Assembly: GCF_009755725.1 (NCBI RefSeq)
Contig: NZ_CP046619.1
Location: 2,852,001 to 2,916,000 of the forward strand
Length of the DNA: 64,000 bases
Direction: 5' to 3'
Source: Diaminobutyricimonas sp. LJ205
Lineage (GTDB): Bacteria > Actinomycetota > Actinomycetes > Actinomycetales > Microbacteriaceae
Positions within the stretch are counted from its first letter, which is position 1, and each line of letters opens with the position of its first letter. Below are positions 1 through 7,459 of this stretch, piece after piece. The notes beneath the pieces are model-generated. The model made no database searches and was not told the DNA's origin. It saw nothing but the letters and a program-made list of their open reading frames with translations. The position numbers were made by a program, and so were the translations under genes.

Positions 1-1
1 G

Positions 2-436
2 CCGGTAATCCACGTGCGGGTGAGGTTCCGGCCGGGTTATCCCGAGGTTGACGCCAGTAACCGTATTTTTGGTCCGTTGAGCGAAGCGTTTGATTTCACC
101 GAGGCGAACCCAGCCACCGGCGTGCATGAACTTGTTGATGTCGAGGCGTCGGACATCCTCGTGACCAAACGTCGGGTGAGTGCATTCGCGGGCAGCGATT
201 TGCAAGAGCTGCTCAGGGGGTTCGGCGTTCGGGAGATCGCGCTCAGCGGTGTGGCGACCTCCGGTGTTGTCCTATCAACTCTGCGGCAGGCCGCCGATCT
301 CGATTACCGGATTGTCGTGCTGGAAGACGCTTGTGCGGACGATGATCCTGAGGTTCATAGCGTCTTGACGGAGAAGGTCTTTCCACGGCAAGCGGAGGTC
401 ACTTCGACGGCCAACTGGATTTCCGCGCTCGGATAG
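2..436 (+). CDS. Isochorismatase-like hydrolase, 5'-truncated by window edge
   Basis: The open frame runs from the first bases of the window, so the true start lies outside; the ATG at 14 is internal. The visible 145 residues match the C-terminal two thirds of the isochorismatase/cysteine hydrolase fold: an FRPGYPE segment, VTKRRVSAFAG carrying the family lysine, then GVATSGVVLST and a VLEDACAD strand. In the usual family motif (G-x-x-T-x-x-C-V) the nucleophilic cysteine falls where this protein has Val, so it belongs to the Cys-less group or is not a classical hydrolase. The catalytic Asp would be upstream of the window. Its stop codon shares one base with the GTG start of the next gene (TAGTG), so the two are probably translationally coupled. 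The substrate cannot be told. Confidence 0.8.
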   Translation, partial: PVIHVRVRFRPGYPEVDASNRIFGPLSEAFDFTEANPATGVHELVDVEASDILVTKRRVSAFAGSDLQELLRGFGVREIALSGVATSGVVLSTLRQAADLDYRIVVLEDACADDDPEVHSVLTEKVFPRQAEVTSTANWISALG

Positions 437-1353
437 TGACTACCGATGAGTTCGCATGGCTTCCTGATGTCGCCAAGCGAGTGGGATTTGGCGGTGCCCT
501 CCCACCCGTGAAGAGGCACGACGGCGACGACCGTCACCTGAGTGCGCTCATATGGGGAAGCGGAAGCCACCCAGCGGAAACAGTGTTCTTGCACGGCGGT
601 GGTCAAAATGCCCACACATGGGACCCAGTCATAGTTGCGCTCGACAAGCCGTCTGTCGCGATCGATCTGCCGGGTCACGGTAGGTCGGCGTGGCGCGTCG
701 ACCACGACTACGGCCCGAGCGCCAACGCCAGCGCGGTCATTCGGCTGCTTGATGAACTTGCGATTACGCCGAAGGTGCTTGTGGGGATGTCATTGGGGGG
801 GCTTACTGGAATTCAGCTCGCTGTGCAGCGCCCCGACCTCGTTCCCCAGCTGGTTCTGGTGGATGTGACACCGAACTCTGGGATTCGCGTGCGTAACCTT
901 GGCAAGAGACGGCCCAGTTCGCTCTCCCTGCTGAATGGTCCAGTATCCTTCCCCTCGTTTGACGCGATGCTCGAACACGCGCAAAACCTTAGCCGCGGGC
1001 CGGCCCGGCCGTCTCTGTACTCCGCAGTCTGGCACAACGCTGTCGAGGGTGATGACGGGCGCTGGCGCTGGCGCTCAGATTTGCATGGGGGCCCGGGTTC
1101 CTGGTCGCCGACTGACCACAGCGGGATGTGGCCGCTGCTTAGCCTCGTTCAGGCCAGATTGACATTGGTGGTCGGCCGGTCGGGCATCGTCACTCACGGC
1201 GACATCAGACAAGTTCGCGATCGCTGCCCCGAAGTCAGAGTTATCCATCTGGACAGCTCCGCACACTCCTTGCAGAGCTCACGGCCCATCGAGGTCGCCG
1301 ACATAGTCCGAGCGGCGTGGGAATCGGCGCGCAAGGGCTCAAGGCTGCCCTGA
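436..1353 (+). CDS. Alpha/beta-hydrolase
   Basis: A 305-residue cytoplasmic alpha/beta-hydrolase with no signal peptide. It has the oxyanion HGGG stretch near residue 53, a DLPGHGRS loop near 78, the nucleophile elbow G-M-S-L-G-G (Ser119) and a late SSAHSL histidine near 278. The start is GTG, overlapping the previous stop by one base. Family members hydrolyse esters, lactones, C-C bonds or CoA thioesters; the sequence does not say which. Pairing with an isochorismatase-like protein and placement next to a CoA-thioester catabolic run suggest an accessory hydrolytic step on the same substrate class. It converges on the acyl-CoA dehydrogenase ending at 1420, with 66 bases between and no obvious terminator. 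Confidence 0.85.
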   Translation: MTTDEFAWLPDVAKRVGFGGALPPVKRHDGDDRHLSALIWGSGSHPAETVFLHGGGQNAHTWDPVIVALDKPSVAIDLPGHGRSAWRVDHDYGPSANASAVIRLLDELAITPKVLVGMSLGGLTGIQLAVQRPDLVPQLVLVDVTPNSGIRVRNLGKRRPSSLSLLNGPVSFPSFDAMLEHAQNLSRGPARPSLYSAVWHNAVEGDDGRWRWRSDLHGGPGSWSPTDHSGMWPLLSLVQARLTLVVGRSGIVTHGDIRQVRDRCPEVRVIHLDSSAHSLQSSRPIEVADIVRAAWESARKGSRLP

Positions 1354-1419
1354 AATTCCACGGCGCGTTCGCCTGCATCACCGGCCGCGTACTCGTTCGG
1401 GAGGTCCGAAAAGCCTGCT

Positions 1420-2610
1420 CTAGCTGTACGCGCGGAGAAGAGCGCGCCCGATGATCATCTTCTGGATATCAGAAGTACCTTCGCCGATCAGCATGAATGC
1501 CGCCTCGCGGTACAAACGCTCAATCTCAAACTCCTTGGAGTAGCCATATCCGCCGTGGATACGGAACGAGGCCTCCACGACCTCGTTGCAATACTCCGAG
1601 GCGAGCATCTTGGCCATACCCGCTTCCACGTCGTTGCGCTCGCCGGCATCCTTCTTCCGTGCGGCTCGAACGACCATTGCATGCGCGGCTTCGACTTTGG
1701 TTGCCATCTCCGCCAATCGAAACAAAATGGCTTGGTGATCGGCGATCCGCTTTCCGAAGGTCTCACGCTGCTGGGCGTACTCGATCGCAAGCTCAAAAGC
1801 CCGGTTGGCGATGCCAACGGCGCGCCCGCCGACATTGACCCGGCCAACCTCCACGCCGTCCATCATCTGGTAAAAACCACGGCCAGCGGCGCCCCCCAAG
1901 ATCTGATCCGAGGCGATGTTGTGGCCGTCGAGGACCAGCTCCGTTGTCTCCACCCCCTTGTAGCCCATTTTTTCGATCTTGCCTGGAACGGTGATGCCTT
2001 GTGCAGTCTCACCGAAGCCCGGCTCTTTCTCAACGAGAAACGTGGTCAGGTTACGGTACGGACTCTCCGACCCCTCATCAGTCTTTGCGAGCAACGCGAC
2101 GAGAGTGGACGTGGCTCCATTGGTCACCCACATCTTCTGACCGGTTATTGCATATGAGCCGTCAGCCTGTCGCGTTGCTTTCGTAGACACCGCTGCGACA
2201 TCCGAACCCAACCCGGGTTCGGACATAGAGAATGCGCCGCGCACCTCGCCGGTGGCCATACGCGGAAGATACTTTGCCTTTTGTTCTTCAGTGCCGTGCT
2301 GGACGAGTAGGTAGGCGACGATGAAGTGGGTGTTGATGACCCCCGCTACGCTCATCCACCCGCGGGCGATCTCCTCAACCACGAGGGCGTATGTGAGGAC
2401 CGACTCGCCAAGACCTCCATACTCCTCGGGTATTGTGATGCCGAAGATGCCGAGGTCCTTGAGAGCCTCGATGATCTCGGTTGGATATTCGTCCGCATGC
2501 TCCAAACTGTTTGCTACAGGAAGAATTTCCTTATCAACGAAATCACGAACTGTCCGGAGGATCTCCTCCTGCACGTCAGTGAGGCCATCGGTGGTTACTA
2601 AGCGAGTCAT
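1420..2610 (-). CDS. Acyl-CoA dehydrogenase
   Basis: A full-length 396-residue flavoprotein dehydrogenase that introduces an alpha,beta double bond into an acyl-CoA and passes electrons to ETF. The FAD-contact motif SEPGLGSD is at 130-137, WVTNG near 160, RIHGGYGYSKEFE near 350, and the catalytic-base segment GEGTSDIQ has Glu377 at the usual SCAD/MCAD position. It is last in a long minus-strand catabolic run, 106 bases after the MaoC gene; that gap holds a half-match (TGTATACC) to the regional operator, so it may have its own promoter. Given the mesaconyl-CoA module just upstream, methylsuccinyl-CoA or another branched/dicarboxylic acyl-CoA is a possible substrate, but that is inference only. 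Confidence 0.9.
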   Translation of the reverse strand: MTRLVTTDGLTDVQEEILRTVRDFVDKEILPVANSLEHADEYPTEIIEALKDLGIFGITIPEEYGGLGESVLTYALVVEEIARGWMSVAGVINTHFIVAYLLVQHGTEEQKAKYLPRMATGEVRGAFSMSEPGLGSDVAAVSTKATRQADGSYAITGQKMWVTNGATSTLVALLAKTDEGSESPYRNLTTFLVEKEPGFGETAQGITVPGKIEKMGYKGVETTELVLDGHNIASDQILGGAAGRGFYQMMDGVEVGRVNVGGRAVGIANRAFELAIEYAQQRETFGKRIADHQAILFRLAEMATKVEAAHAMVVRAARKKDAGERNDVEAGMAKMLASEYCNEVVEASFRIHGGYGYSKEFEIERLYREAAFMLIGEGTSDIQKMIIGRALLRAYS

Positions 2611-2666
2611 TGCATTCCGTTCCGTCGAGGGCCCACAGTCCGCGTCCCCCGGGACCCGGACTTTTC

Positions 2667-2690
2667 CCTGTTTTTATGTATACCTTGATG
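2667..2690 (-). promoter_or_regulatory. Possible degenerate GntR operator
   Basis: The sequence TTTTTATGTATACC (2671-2684) keeps the right half (TGTATACC) of the 14-base palindromic element found at four other promoters in the region but has lost the left half. It lies about 60 bases upstream of the acyl-CoA dehydrogenase start. It may be a weak site or chance. Confidence 0.3.
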
Positions 2691-2716
2691 GACGAGCGCA
2701 ATCCTCGACCCAGAGC

Positions 2717-3679
2717 TCACCGGCTTAGAGCAACGAACCTCCAGTCGAGAACTTGGTCATTCTGGGCCTCCGCCCTCTTCGCATACACGAGTACCCGTAG
2801 CGTCAGCGCGCGCAATCCCTCACCGACTTCGGCTACATCCTCCACCGAGATAGTTGATGCGAGCGTGTCACCTTCACGAACCGGGCCGCTGTGGTCGCAA
2901 CTGTGCCAGGCCGCGACAGTGATGATGTCGGGAAGTGTGCGAGTTACCTGCGCGAGGGCGATCCCGATGGTGTGACCGCCGTAAACGAGCCGACCGTTCG
3001 GCTGCGCGAACCGATCATGGTGAACGTGAGCCACGTTGAGTGTCAGGCGAGCCAATTCCGGGGCGCTGGTGACGACGTCGCCAGCGTTGAGTGCCCAGGA
3101 GTCGCCGGCAACAATGGTGGGAGCATCCGGGAGTGCGTCGAGGTTCCAGCTGCGAACCGCGTTCATGATCGGCTCGACGGACCCTTCACTTCCTACGGTG
3201 CCCAGATCATCCGAGAAGCCGGTCCGCACGTCGGGTGAGCTGAGTGGCAGCATCGCGCAACGCCAGAAGTCGAGTACAAGCCGGTCGTCCTGGTCTCGCG
3301 TCGTTACACGCAAGGCAGCGAGACCAGCGGGACGACTCGAGGCCTGACGCAGGCCGACGACTTCTGTCAGGGTGTGTAGCGTGTCACCGGTTGAGGGCAG
3401 GTGATGGAAGGCGAGCCCCCTGTAGAAGAGGTTTGCAATTACCCGCCGGGTGACCACCGTGGACTGGCCTATCGCTACATCCCAGACGAATGCCGGATCC
3501 GCGAGCTCGACGCCCGCCGTCGCCCGCGATAGATGCGCGTCGAGCGAAAGCCGAAGCCGACTGCCAAGGATCGCTTGGTGCGCTGCCGCGCGTCCGGAGG
3601 TCAGCGTCAGGCTCGGCGCGCTATCGAATGTGTCTCCCACCTTGAGCTCGTCGAAGTACGGTCCTTCATCTGCTCTCAC
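2717..3679 (-). CDS. MaoC double-hotdog hydratase, mesaconyl-CoA hydratase-like
   Basis: A 320-residue protein with two hotdog halves. The N-terminal half opens with PYFDELKVGD and continues through HQAILGSRLRL, IANLFYRGLAF and the GDTLHTLTEVVGL segment. The C-terminal half has NVAHVHHDRF and GRLVYGGHTIGIALAQ. This layout resembles mesaconyl-CoA (2-methylfumaryl-CoA) hydratases, which hydrate mesaconyl-CoA to a methylmalyl- or citramalyl-CoA. It overlaps the CitE-like fragment upstream by 14 bases, and the Mct-like CoA transferase precedes that, so transferase, lyase and hydratase for the same C5 acid sit side by side. I am confident of the MaoC fold and moderately confident of the substrate. 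Confidence 0.75.
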   Translation of the reverse strand: MRADEGPYFDELKVGDTFDSAPSLTLTSGRAAAHQAILGSRLRLSLDAHLSRATAGVELADPAFVWDVAIGQSTVVTRRVIANLFYRGLAFHHLPSTGDTLHTLTEVVGLRQASSRPAGLAALRVTTRDQDDRLVLDFWRCAMLPLSSPDVRTGFSDDLGTVGSEGSVEPIMNAVRSWNLDALPDAPTIVAGDSWALNAGDVVTSAPELARLTLNVAHVHHDRFAQPNGRLVYGGHTIGIALAQVTRTLPDIITVAAWHSCDHSGPVREGDTLASTISVEDVAEVGEGLRALTLRVLVYAKRAEAQNDQVLDWRFVALSR

Positions 3680-3962
3680 GCGGATCTCCTGACGTTAAAG
3701 TTCGGCGGGCCCCCGCGGCGATGGCCTCATCGAGCATTCGCCCGCGCCACTCCACCGCGCCACGGGCCGCAGTATCCGTGGCGATAACTCCCTGAGCGCG
3801 CGACTCCATGTCGGACAGGGCTCGTCGAGCAAAGTCCTTTAGCCGCAGCGGCACCGAGTTCTCCAGATCAACGACGATCTCACCTGCACGGCAGGCTGCG
3901 GCCCTAATGACTTTCGCCGGTTCGCTCCCAGAGACGGAATCTACTGCACGACGGGCCGTCAT
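3666..3962 (-). pseudogene. CitE/HpcH-type CoA lyase lacking its central barrel
   Basis: A 98-residue frame that starts in an ATGA overlap with the CoA transferase upstream, so it is still positioned to be translated. Residues 1-50 match the start of citrate lyase beta/malyl-CoA lyase proteins: RRAVDSVSGSEPAKV, then EIVVDLENSV and KDFARRAL. The last 30 residues (RGRMLDEAIAAGARRTL) resemble the family's C-terminal end. Normal members have about 270-320 residues, so roughly 180-200 residues of the TIM barrel, including the metal-binding acids, are absent. The simplest reading is an in-frame internal deletion that destroyed the lyase but kept coupling to the flanking genes. A very diverged small protein is the alternative. 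Confidence 0.65.
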
Positions 3963-5191
3963 ACTGTCGTGCCGATGACTCCGGCAGCGCTCAATTCGCT
4001 GATCTCGCGGCTGCTCAAACCAAGCAACTCCTCCAACACTTCTTCGGTATGCTCTGCCAGAGAAGGTGCAATGTGCGTGTCACCGTATTCCGATCCTGCA
4101 CGCAACGGGGAACGAGCCGAGACGACCCTACCGGTGCCGGGTTGATCGATGTCTACAAGCACGGACGAATCCGGAGCTTTACGGAAGTCGGCTAGCGTCT
4201 CAGTAAAAGTCCGGTACTTGCTCCAGAGCGCTCGTCCCTGCGTCAGAGCAGCGGAGACTTCATCCATCGTGCGCACGGAGAACCATGGTCGCAAAATCGA
4301 GGTAATGACTTCTCGGTGAGAGAATCGCGCACCCTCATCAGCCCAATCGACGTCCAATGCGTCCCCTAACGCGGCAAAGATGGCTTCCGTACCCGTGACA
4401 CGGCATAGCGCATCCCATTGCCGACCGGTCAGCGCAACCACCATTAGTCTCTCGCCGTCACTCGTGCCGAAATCCACCCCGTAGCTGCCATAGAGATAGT
4501 TTCCAACGCGATCGCGATCGTGGCCGAGTTCGTCTGCCTCAGTGAGCCATCCCATGTTCGCGACCCCTGCGAGCGCGACATCCGCGAGCGCAATTTCGAT
4601 GTTTGCGCCTTTACCGGTGTGGTCACGATGACGCAGCGCGGCGAGTAGCCCGCTCGTTGCCGTCATACCGGTGAGCAGATCCCACGCCGGCAATGCGTGG
4701 TTGACTGGCAGGACGTGATCCTCCGGGCCCGTGATGCTGGGCATACCGACTTCCGGGTTGACGGTGTAGTCAACGGCTCCACGCCCGTCTGAGTGTCCCT
4801 GAATGTGGACTTTGATGACGTCGGGACGTCGCGCCGCGAGGCTTTTATAATCCAGCCAGGACGCGTTCGGCGTGTTGTCGATGAGAATTCCGGCGTTATC
4901 GTCTGGTGCTGTCGCAAGTGCGATGAGCAGTTCGCGCCCCTCAGCACATCGAGTATTGAGTGCGATGGAGCGTTTGCCTCGATTGAATGACGACCAGAAG
5001 AGGCTGTGGCCCGAACGCTGCGAAACGGGCCAGCGACTGTAATCGGGGGCACCTCCCAGAGGGTCGACACGAATGACGTCGGCGCCCAGCTGTGCGAGCG
5101 TCACGCCCGCGGAAGGGCCTGCGACAAAGCTCGCATGCTCGATCACCCGCAAGCCAGTAAGCGGCTTCGCTGGGGGAGTGAGAGATGCCAT
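3959..5191 (-). CDS. Family III CoA transferase, mesaconyl-CoA C1-C4 transferase (Mct)-like
   Basis: A 410-residue CaiB/BaiF-fold protein. The family Asp is Asp171 in ALPAWDLLTG. The sequence closely recalls 2-methylfumaryl-CoA isomerase (Mct) of the Chloroflexus 3-hydroxypropionate bi-cycle: RVIEHASFVAGP, FDP-like RVDPLGGAPDYSRWPV, VDYTVNPEVG (140-149), the VNHALPAWD block, and GNYLYGSYGVDF near 230. Mct moves CoA between the two carboxylates of mesaconate within one molecule. Its next two partners in that pathway are a hydratase and a citramalyl-CoA lyase, and a hydratase-like gene and a CitE remnant follow here. The start is supported by CTGGAG eight bases upstream. Confidence 0.8.
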   Translation of the reverse strand: MASLTPPAKPLTGLRVIEHASFVAGPSAGVTLAQLGADVIRVDPLGGAPDYSRWPVSQRSGHSLFWSSFNRGKRSIALNTRCAEGRELLIALATAPDDNAGILIDNTPNASWLDYKSLAARRPDVIKVHIQGHSDGRGAVDYTVNPEVGMPSITGPEDHVLPVNHALPAWDLLTGMTATSGLLAALRHRDHTGKGANIEIALADVALAGVANMGWLTEADELGHDRDRVGNYLYGSYGVDFGTSDGERLMVVALTGRQWDALCRVTGTEAIFAALGDALDVDWADEGARFSHREVITSILRPWFSVRTMDEVSAALTQGRALWSKYRTFTETLADFRKAPDSSVLVDIDQPGTGRVVSARSPLRAGSEYGDTHIAPSLAEHTEEVLEELLGLSSREISELSAAGVIGTTV

Positions 5192-5244
5192 GAAGATCTC
5201 CAGTTTTAGATATGTGAAACGAAATGATCACCTCCGCAGCGCCT

Positions 5245-5267
5245 CGCGCTCTGAAGAGGAGAGCGCG
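5245..5267 (-). other. Intercistronic hairpin
   Basis: A perfect 8-base inverted repeat, CGCGCTCT/AGAGCGCG with a 7-base loop, lies in the 79-base gap between two CoA transferase genes of the minus-strand run. No T-run follows it on the minus strand, so it looks more like an RNA processing or stability element than a terminator. Confidence 0.4.
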
Positions 5268-5270
5268 GGC

Positions 5271-6386
5271 TCAACCGCCCTGTGATTTGACCCCGAGCTC
5301 ACTGAGGATCTCTTCGGTGTGTTCGCCAAGGGCGGGAACCCGGTACTCAAGCTGGCCGTGAAAACCTCGCGTCAATGGGGAGCGCACGGCGAAATGCGTC
5401 CGGCCCTGTGCATCGACGGCAGTAACGAACATGTTGCGAGCAACCACATCCGGTGCCGTTGCTACATCCTCCAAGCGTCGAGCCTGGGAGCAAGGAACTC
5501 CGCGAGGCGCCAGCCGGCGCATCCATTCTTCATCCGTTTCTGCTGACAGGGCAGATGCGATGAGTGGCCGCAGTTCGTCCCTCCGATCCACACGTGCATC
5601 GTGATCAAGATCAGTAAAACGCTCCAGACCCAGCTCAGCGCACAGCTCGCGCCAGAAGAGGTCCTCGAAGGCGATTCCCAGGGTGAGGTACCCGGCCTTG
5701 CACTCGAAAACGCCCCAGGCAGCTTCTCGCCGTGTCCAGGTCTCCGCCCCTGCCAGCGCTCGCGTGAGGGGAGGCGCCAGAGCGAGCAGCAGCGCGTCCG
5801 CGATGGCGATGTCCAAGAACGTTCCGACCCCACTCTTCGACGCTTCATGCACCGCGGCCACAACGGCGAGTGCCGCCGTCATGCCCGCCATGATGTCGCC
5901 GAACGGTAGGGCGGCCTCGTTGTAGAGAGGTCCGTCCGGATAGGTGAAAGGGTCGAGAGCTCCCACGACCGCTTCGTAGTTGATGTTGTGACCCGTCAAT
6001 GCCTGGTTCGGGCCCGACTGTCCGAAGCCAGACATCGAGCAATACACAAGCCTCGGATTCAACGATCGAAGGTCATCGTAGGCGAGGCCGAGGCGGGACA
6101 TCACACCTGGTCGGAAACCCTCAACCAGGACGTCAGCCGAGCGGACTAAAGCCAAGGCGGCTTCCTTGCCAGAGACTGTTTTCAGGTCGAGCGCGACGCT
6201 CTTCTTGTTGAGTGCCGCCGCGCGATGCAGTTCGGGATTCAAATCGCGTTGTGGATCGCCCTGTCCAGGGCGCTCCACCTGAATAACCTCCGCGCCCAGC
6301 TCTGCGAGCAGGAACGTGGCGAGCGGTCCCGGGTACTGTTCTGCAAGTGAAATGACTCGAATACCGTCCAAAGCACGCTTGATCAC
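5271..6386 (-). CDS. Family III CoA transferase / alpha-methylacyl-CoA racemase-like
   Basis: A 371-residue CaiB/BaiF protein with the N-terminal Rossmann-like segment RVISLAEQYPGP, the VEGFRPGVM motif near 88-96, and Asp164 in PFGDIMAGMT at the family's catalytic position. TGHNINYEAVVGAL (His133) and the PxxNEAALPFGD block are closer to alpha-methylacyl-CoA racemases than to formyl- or succinyl-CoA transferases, so C2-epimerisation of a branched or ring acyl-CoA is as likely as CoA transfer. It overlaps the MaoC-like gene upstream by four bases (ATGA), so the two are one operon unit. Confidence 0.8.
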   Translation of the reverse strand: MIKRALDGIRVISLAEQYPGPLATFLLAELGAEVIQVERPGQGDPQRDLNPELHRAAALNKKSVALDLKTVSGKEAALALVRSADVLVEGFRPGVMSRLGLAYDDLRSLNPRLVYCSMSGFGQSGPNQALTGHNINYEAVVGALDPFTYPDGPLYNEAALPFGDIMAGMTAALAVVAAVHEASKSGVGTFLDIAIADALLLALAPPLTRALAGAETWTRREAAWGVFECKAGYLTLGIAFEDLFWRELCAELGLERFTDLDHDARVDRRDELRPLIASALSAETDEEWMRRLAPRGVPCSQARRLEDVATAPDVVARNMFVTAVDAQGRTHFAVRSPLTRGFHGQLEYRVPALGEHTEEILSELGVKSQGG

Positions 6387-7459
6387 GCTACCTCCCCAAC
6401 TCGTCGATCCAGCTCTACTCGCGCGGTTCCTCGACCGGTCACAACACCGAATTGGTTCTCAGTCCAAACCTCGAGAACCACGACTCCGCGACGTGACTCC
6501 TTCTCACCCTCAATTGCAACGACACGCCCGCGGCACCAGCTCGTGTCACCGAGCATTACCGGCACCAGAAGCTGTTGCTCGAACGAGCGCAGTGATCCGC
6601 GCGGGCCCATCCATGAAGAGGGCAAGGAAGCAGCATAGGAAACGCGATCGATCCCTAAGTCGTGGGCGGCCGGGAAACCAAGCTGTTGGGCGCTGGTGTC
6701 ATCGACACACCCGGCACCATACGTTTCGTATGTCCCGGACCGCGGGTGAATGAACGAGGGCATTTCACCCGCCAAACGTGCCCTGGTGAAGCTCTCCAGG
6801 CCAGGGATTGGCCGGGTGGCGCCCACGAACATGGTCATCTCTTCTGAGGTGACCGGCCCCCGCACGATCGGTTCCAAGTCCTCCCCAACCGTGAGGTCAT
6901 CGATGTAGCGAACATGCCTTGGCCGTGCGTCCTCGGCGTCGTACGCAGCTTCGATTTTCAAAAGCTGTTCTTCGGTGTATCGTGTCCGAACCCAGGCAGC
7001 ATACTTCTGACGCTTCCGCGCCTCAACGGGATCGATGTGAAACAGTGTGGTGCGAGTGGTGGCGAGTACCTCGTCACGAACATCCAGATAGTCGACCTCT
7101 ACCACCTGCACGAGGGTCAGGCCGGCGTGTTGACCCGAAACCTGTCGTTCAGAAATCAGACGTCCTTGAGGGCGGATGATGTCGCCACAACGCACTGCGC
7201 GATGAAACGTCCAGGAGGCGTCAGCAACCACCGGAACGAGCTGCGCCCCGCCGACGTGCACAACTGTGTCATGGACGCTGTAGAGCCAGCACGGATGCGC
7301 CTCGAAATTACCGTCTGACGGGGTGCGTGTTTCGCTGTCGTCCACGTAACGGGGATTGCGTTCTCCGATAGCTCGCGCCCAGAATCGAAGACTCGACGAA
7401 GTCGCAACCGAATTATGCGCGATGAGGGGCAAGACATCGCCCGGTACGACTTGCTTCAT
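6383..7459 (-). CDS. MaoC/FAS1-type dehydratase-like protein, first of a pair
   Basis: A 358-residue two-hotdog protein. The N-terminal domain has FWARAIGERNPRYVDD near residue 26, which is the FAS1-dehydratase-like region. The second domain starts near RHVRYIDDLTVGEDLEP (about 178) and continues with HDLGIDRVSYAASL and the LGDTSWCRGRV strand. The canonical hydratase-2 Asp...His pair is not visible in the N-terminal domain (Glu and Tyr at those positions). It is joined by four-base overlaps to the genes on both sides, including a second protein of the same build, so the pair may form a heteromeric dehydratase or acyl-CoA-binding complex. The substrate is unknown. Confidence 0.7.
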   Translation of the reverse strand: MKQVVPGDVLPLIAHNSVATSSSLRFWARAIGERNPRYVDDSETRTPSDGNFEAHPCWLYSVHDTVVHVGGAQLVPVVADASWTFHRAVRCGDIIRPQGRLISERQVSGQHAGLTLVQVVEVDYLDVRDEVLATTRTTLFHIDPVEARKRQKYAAWVRTRYTEEQLLKIEAAYDAEDARPRHVRYIDDLTVGEDLEPIVRGPVTSEEMTMFVGATRPIPGLESFTRARLAGEMPSFIHPRSGTYETYGAGCVDDTSAQQLGFPAAHDLGIDRVSYAASLPSSWMGPRGSLRSFEQQLLVPVMLGDTSWCRGRVVAIEGEKESRRGVVVLEVWTENQFGVVTGRGTARVELDRRVGEVA

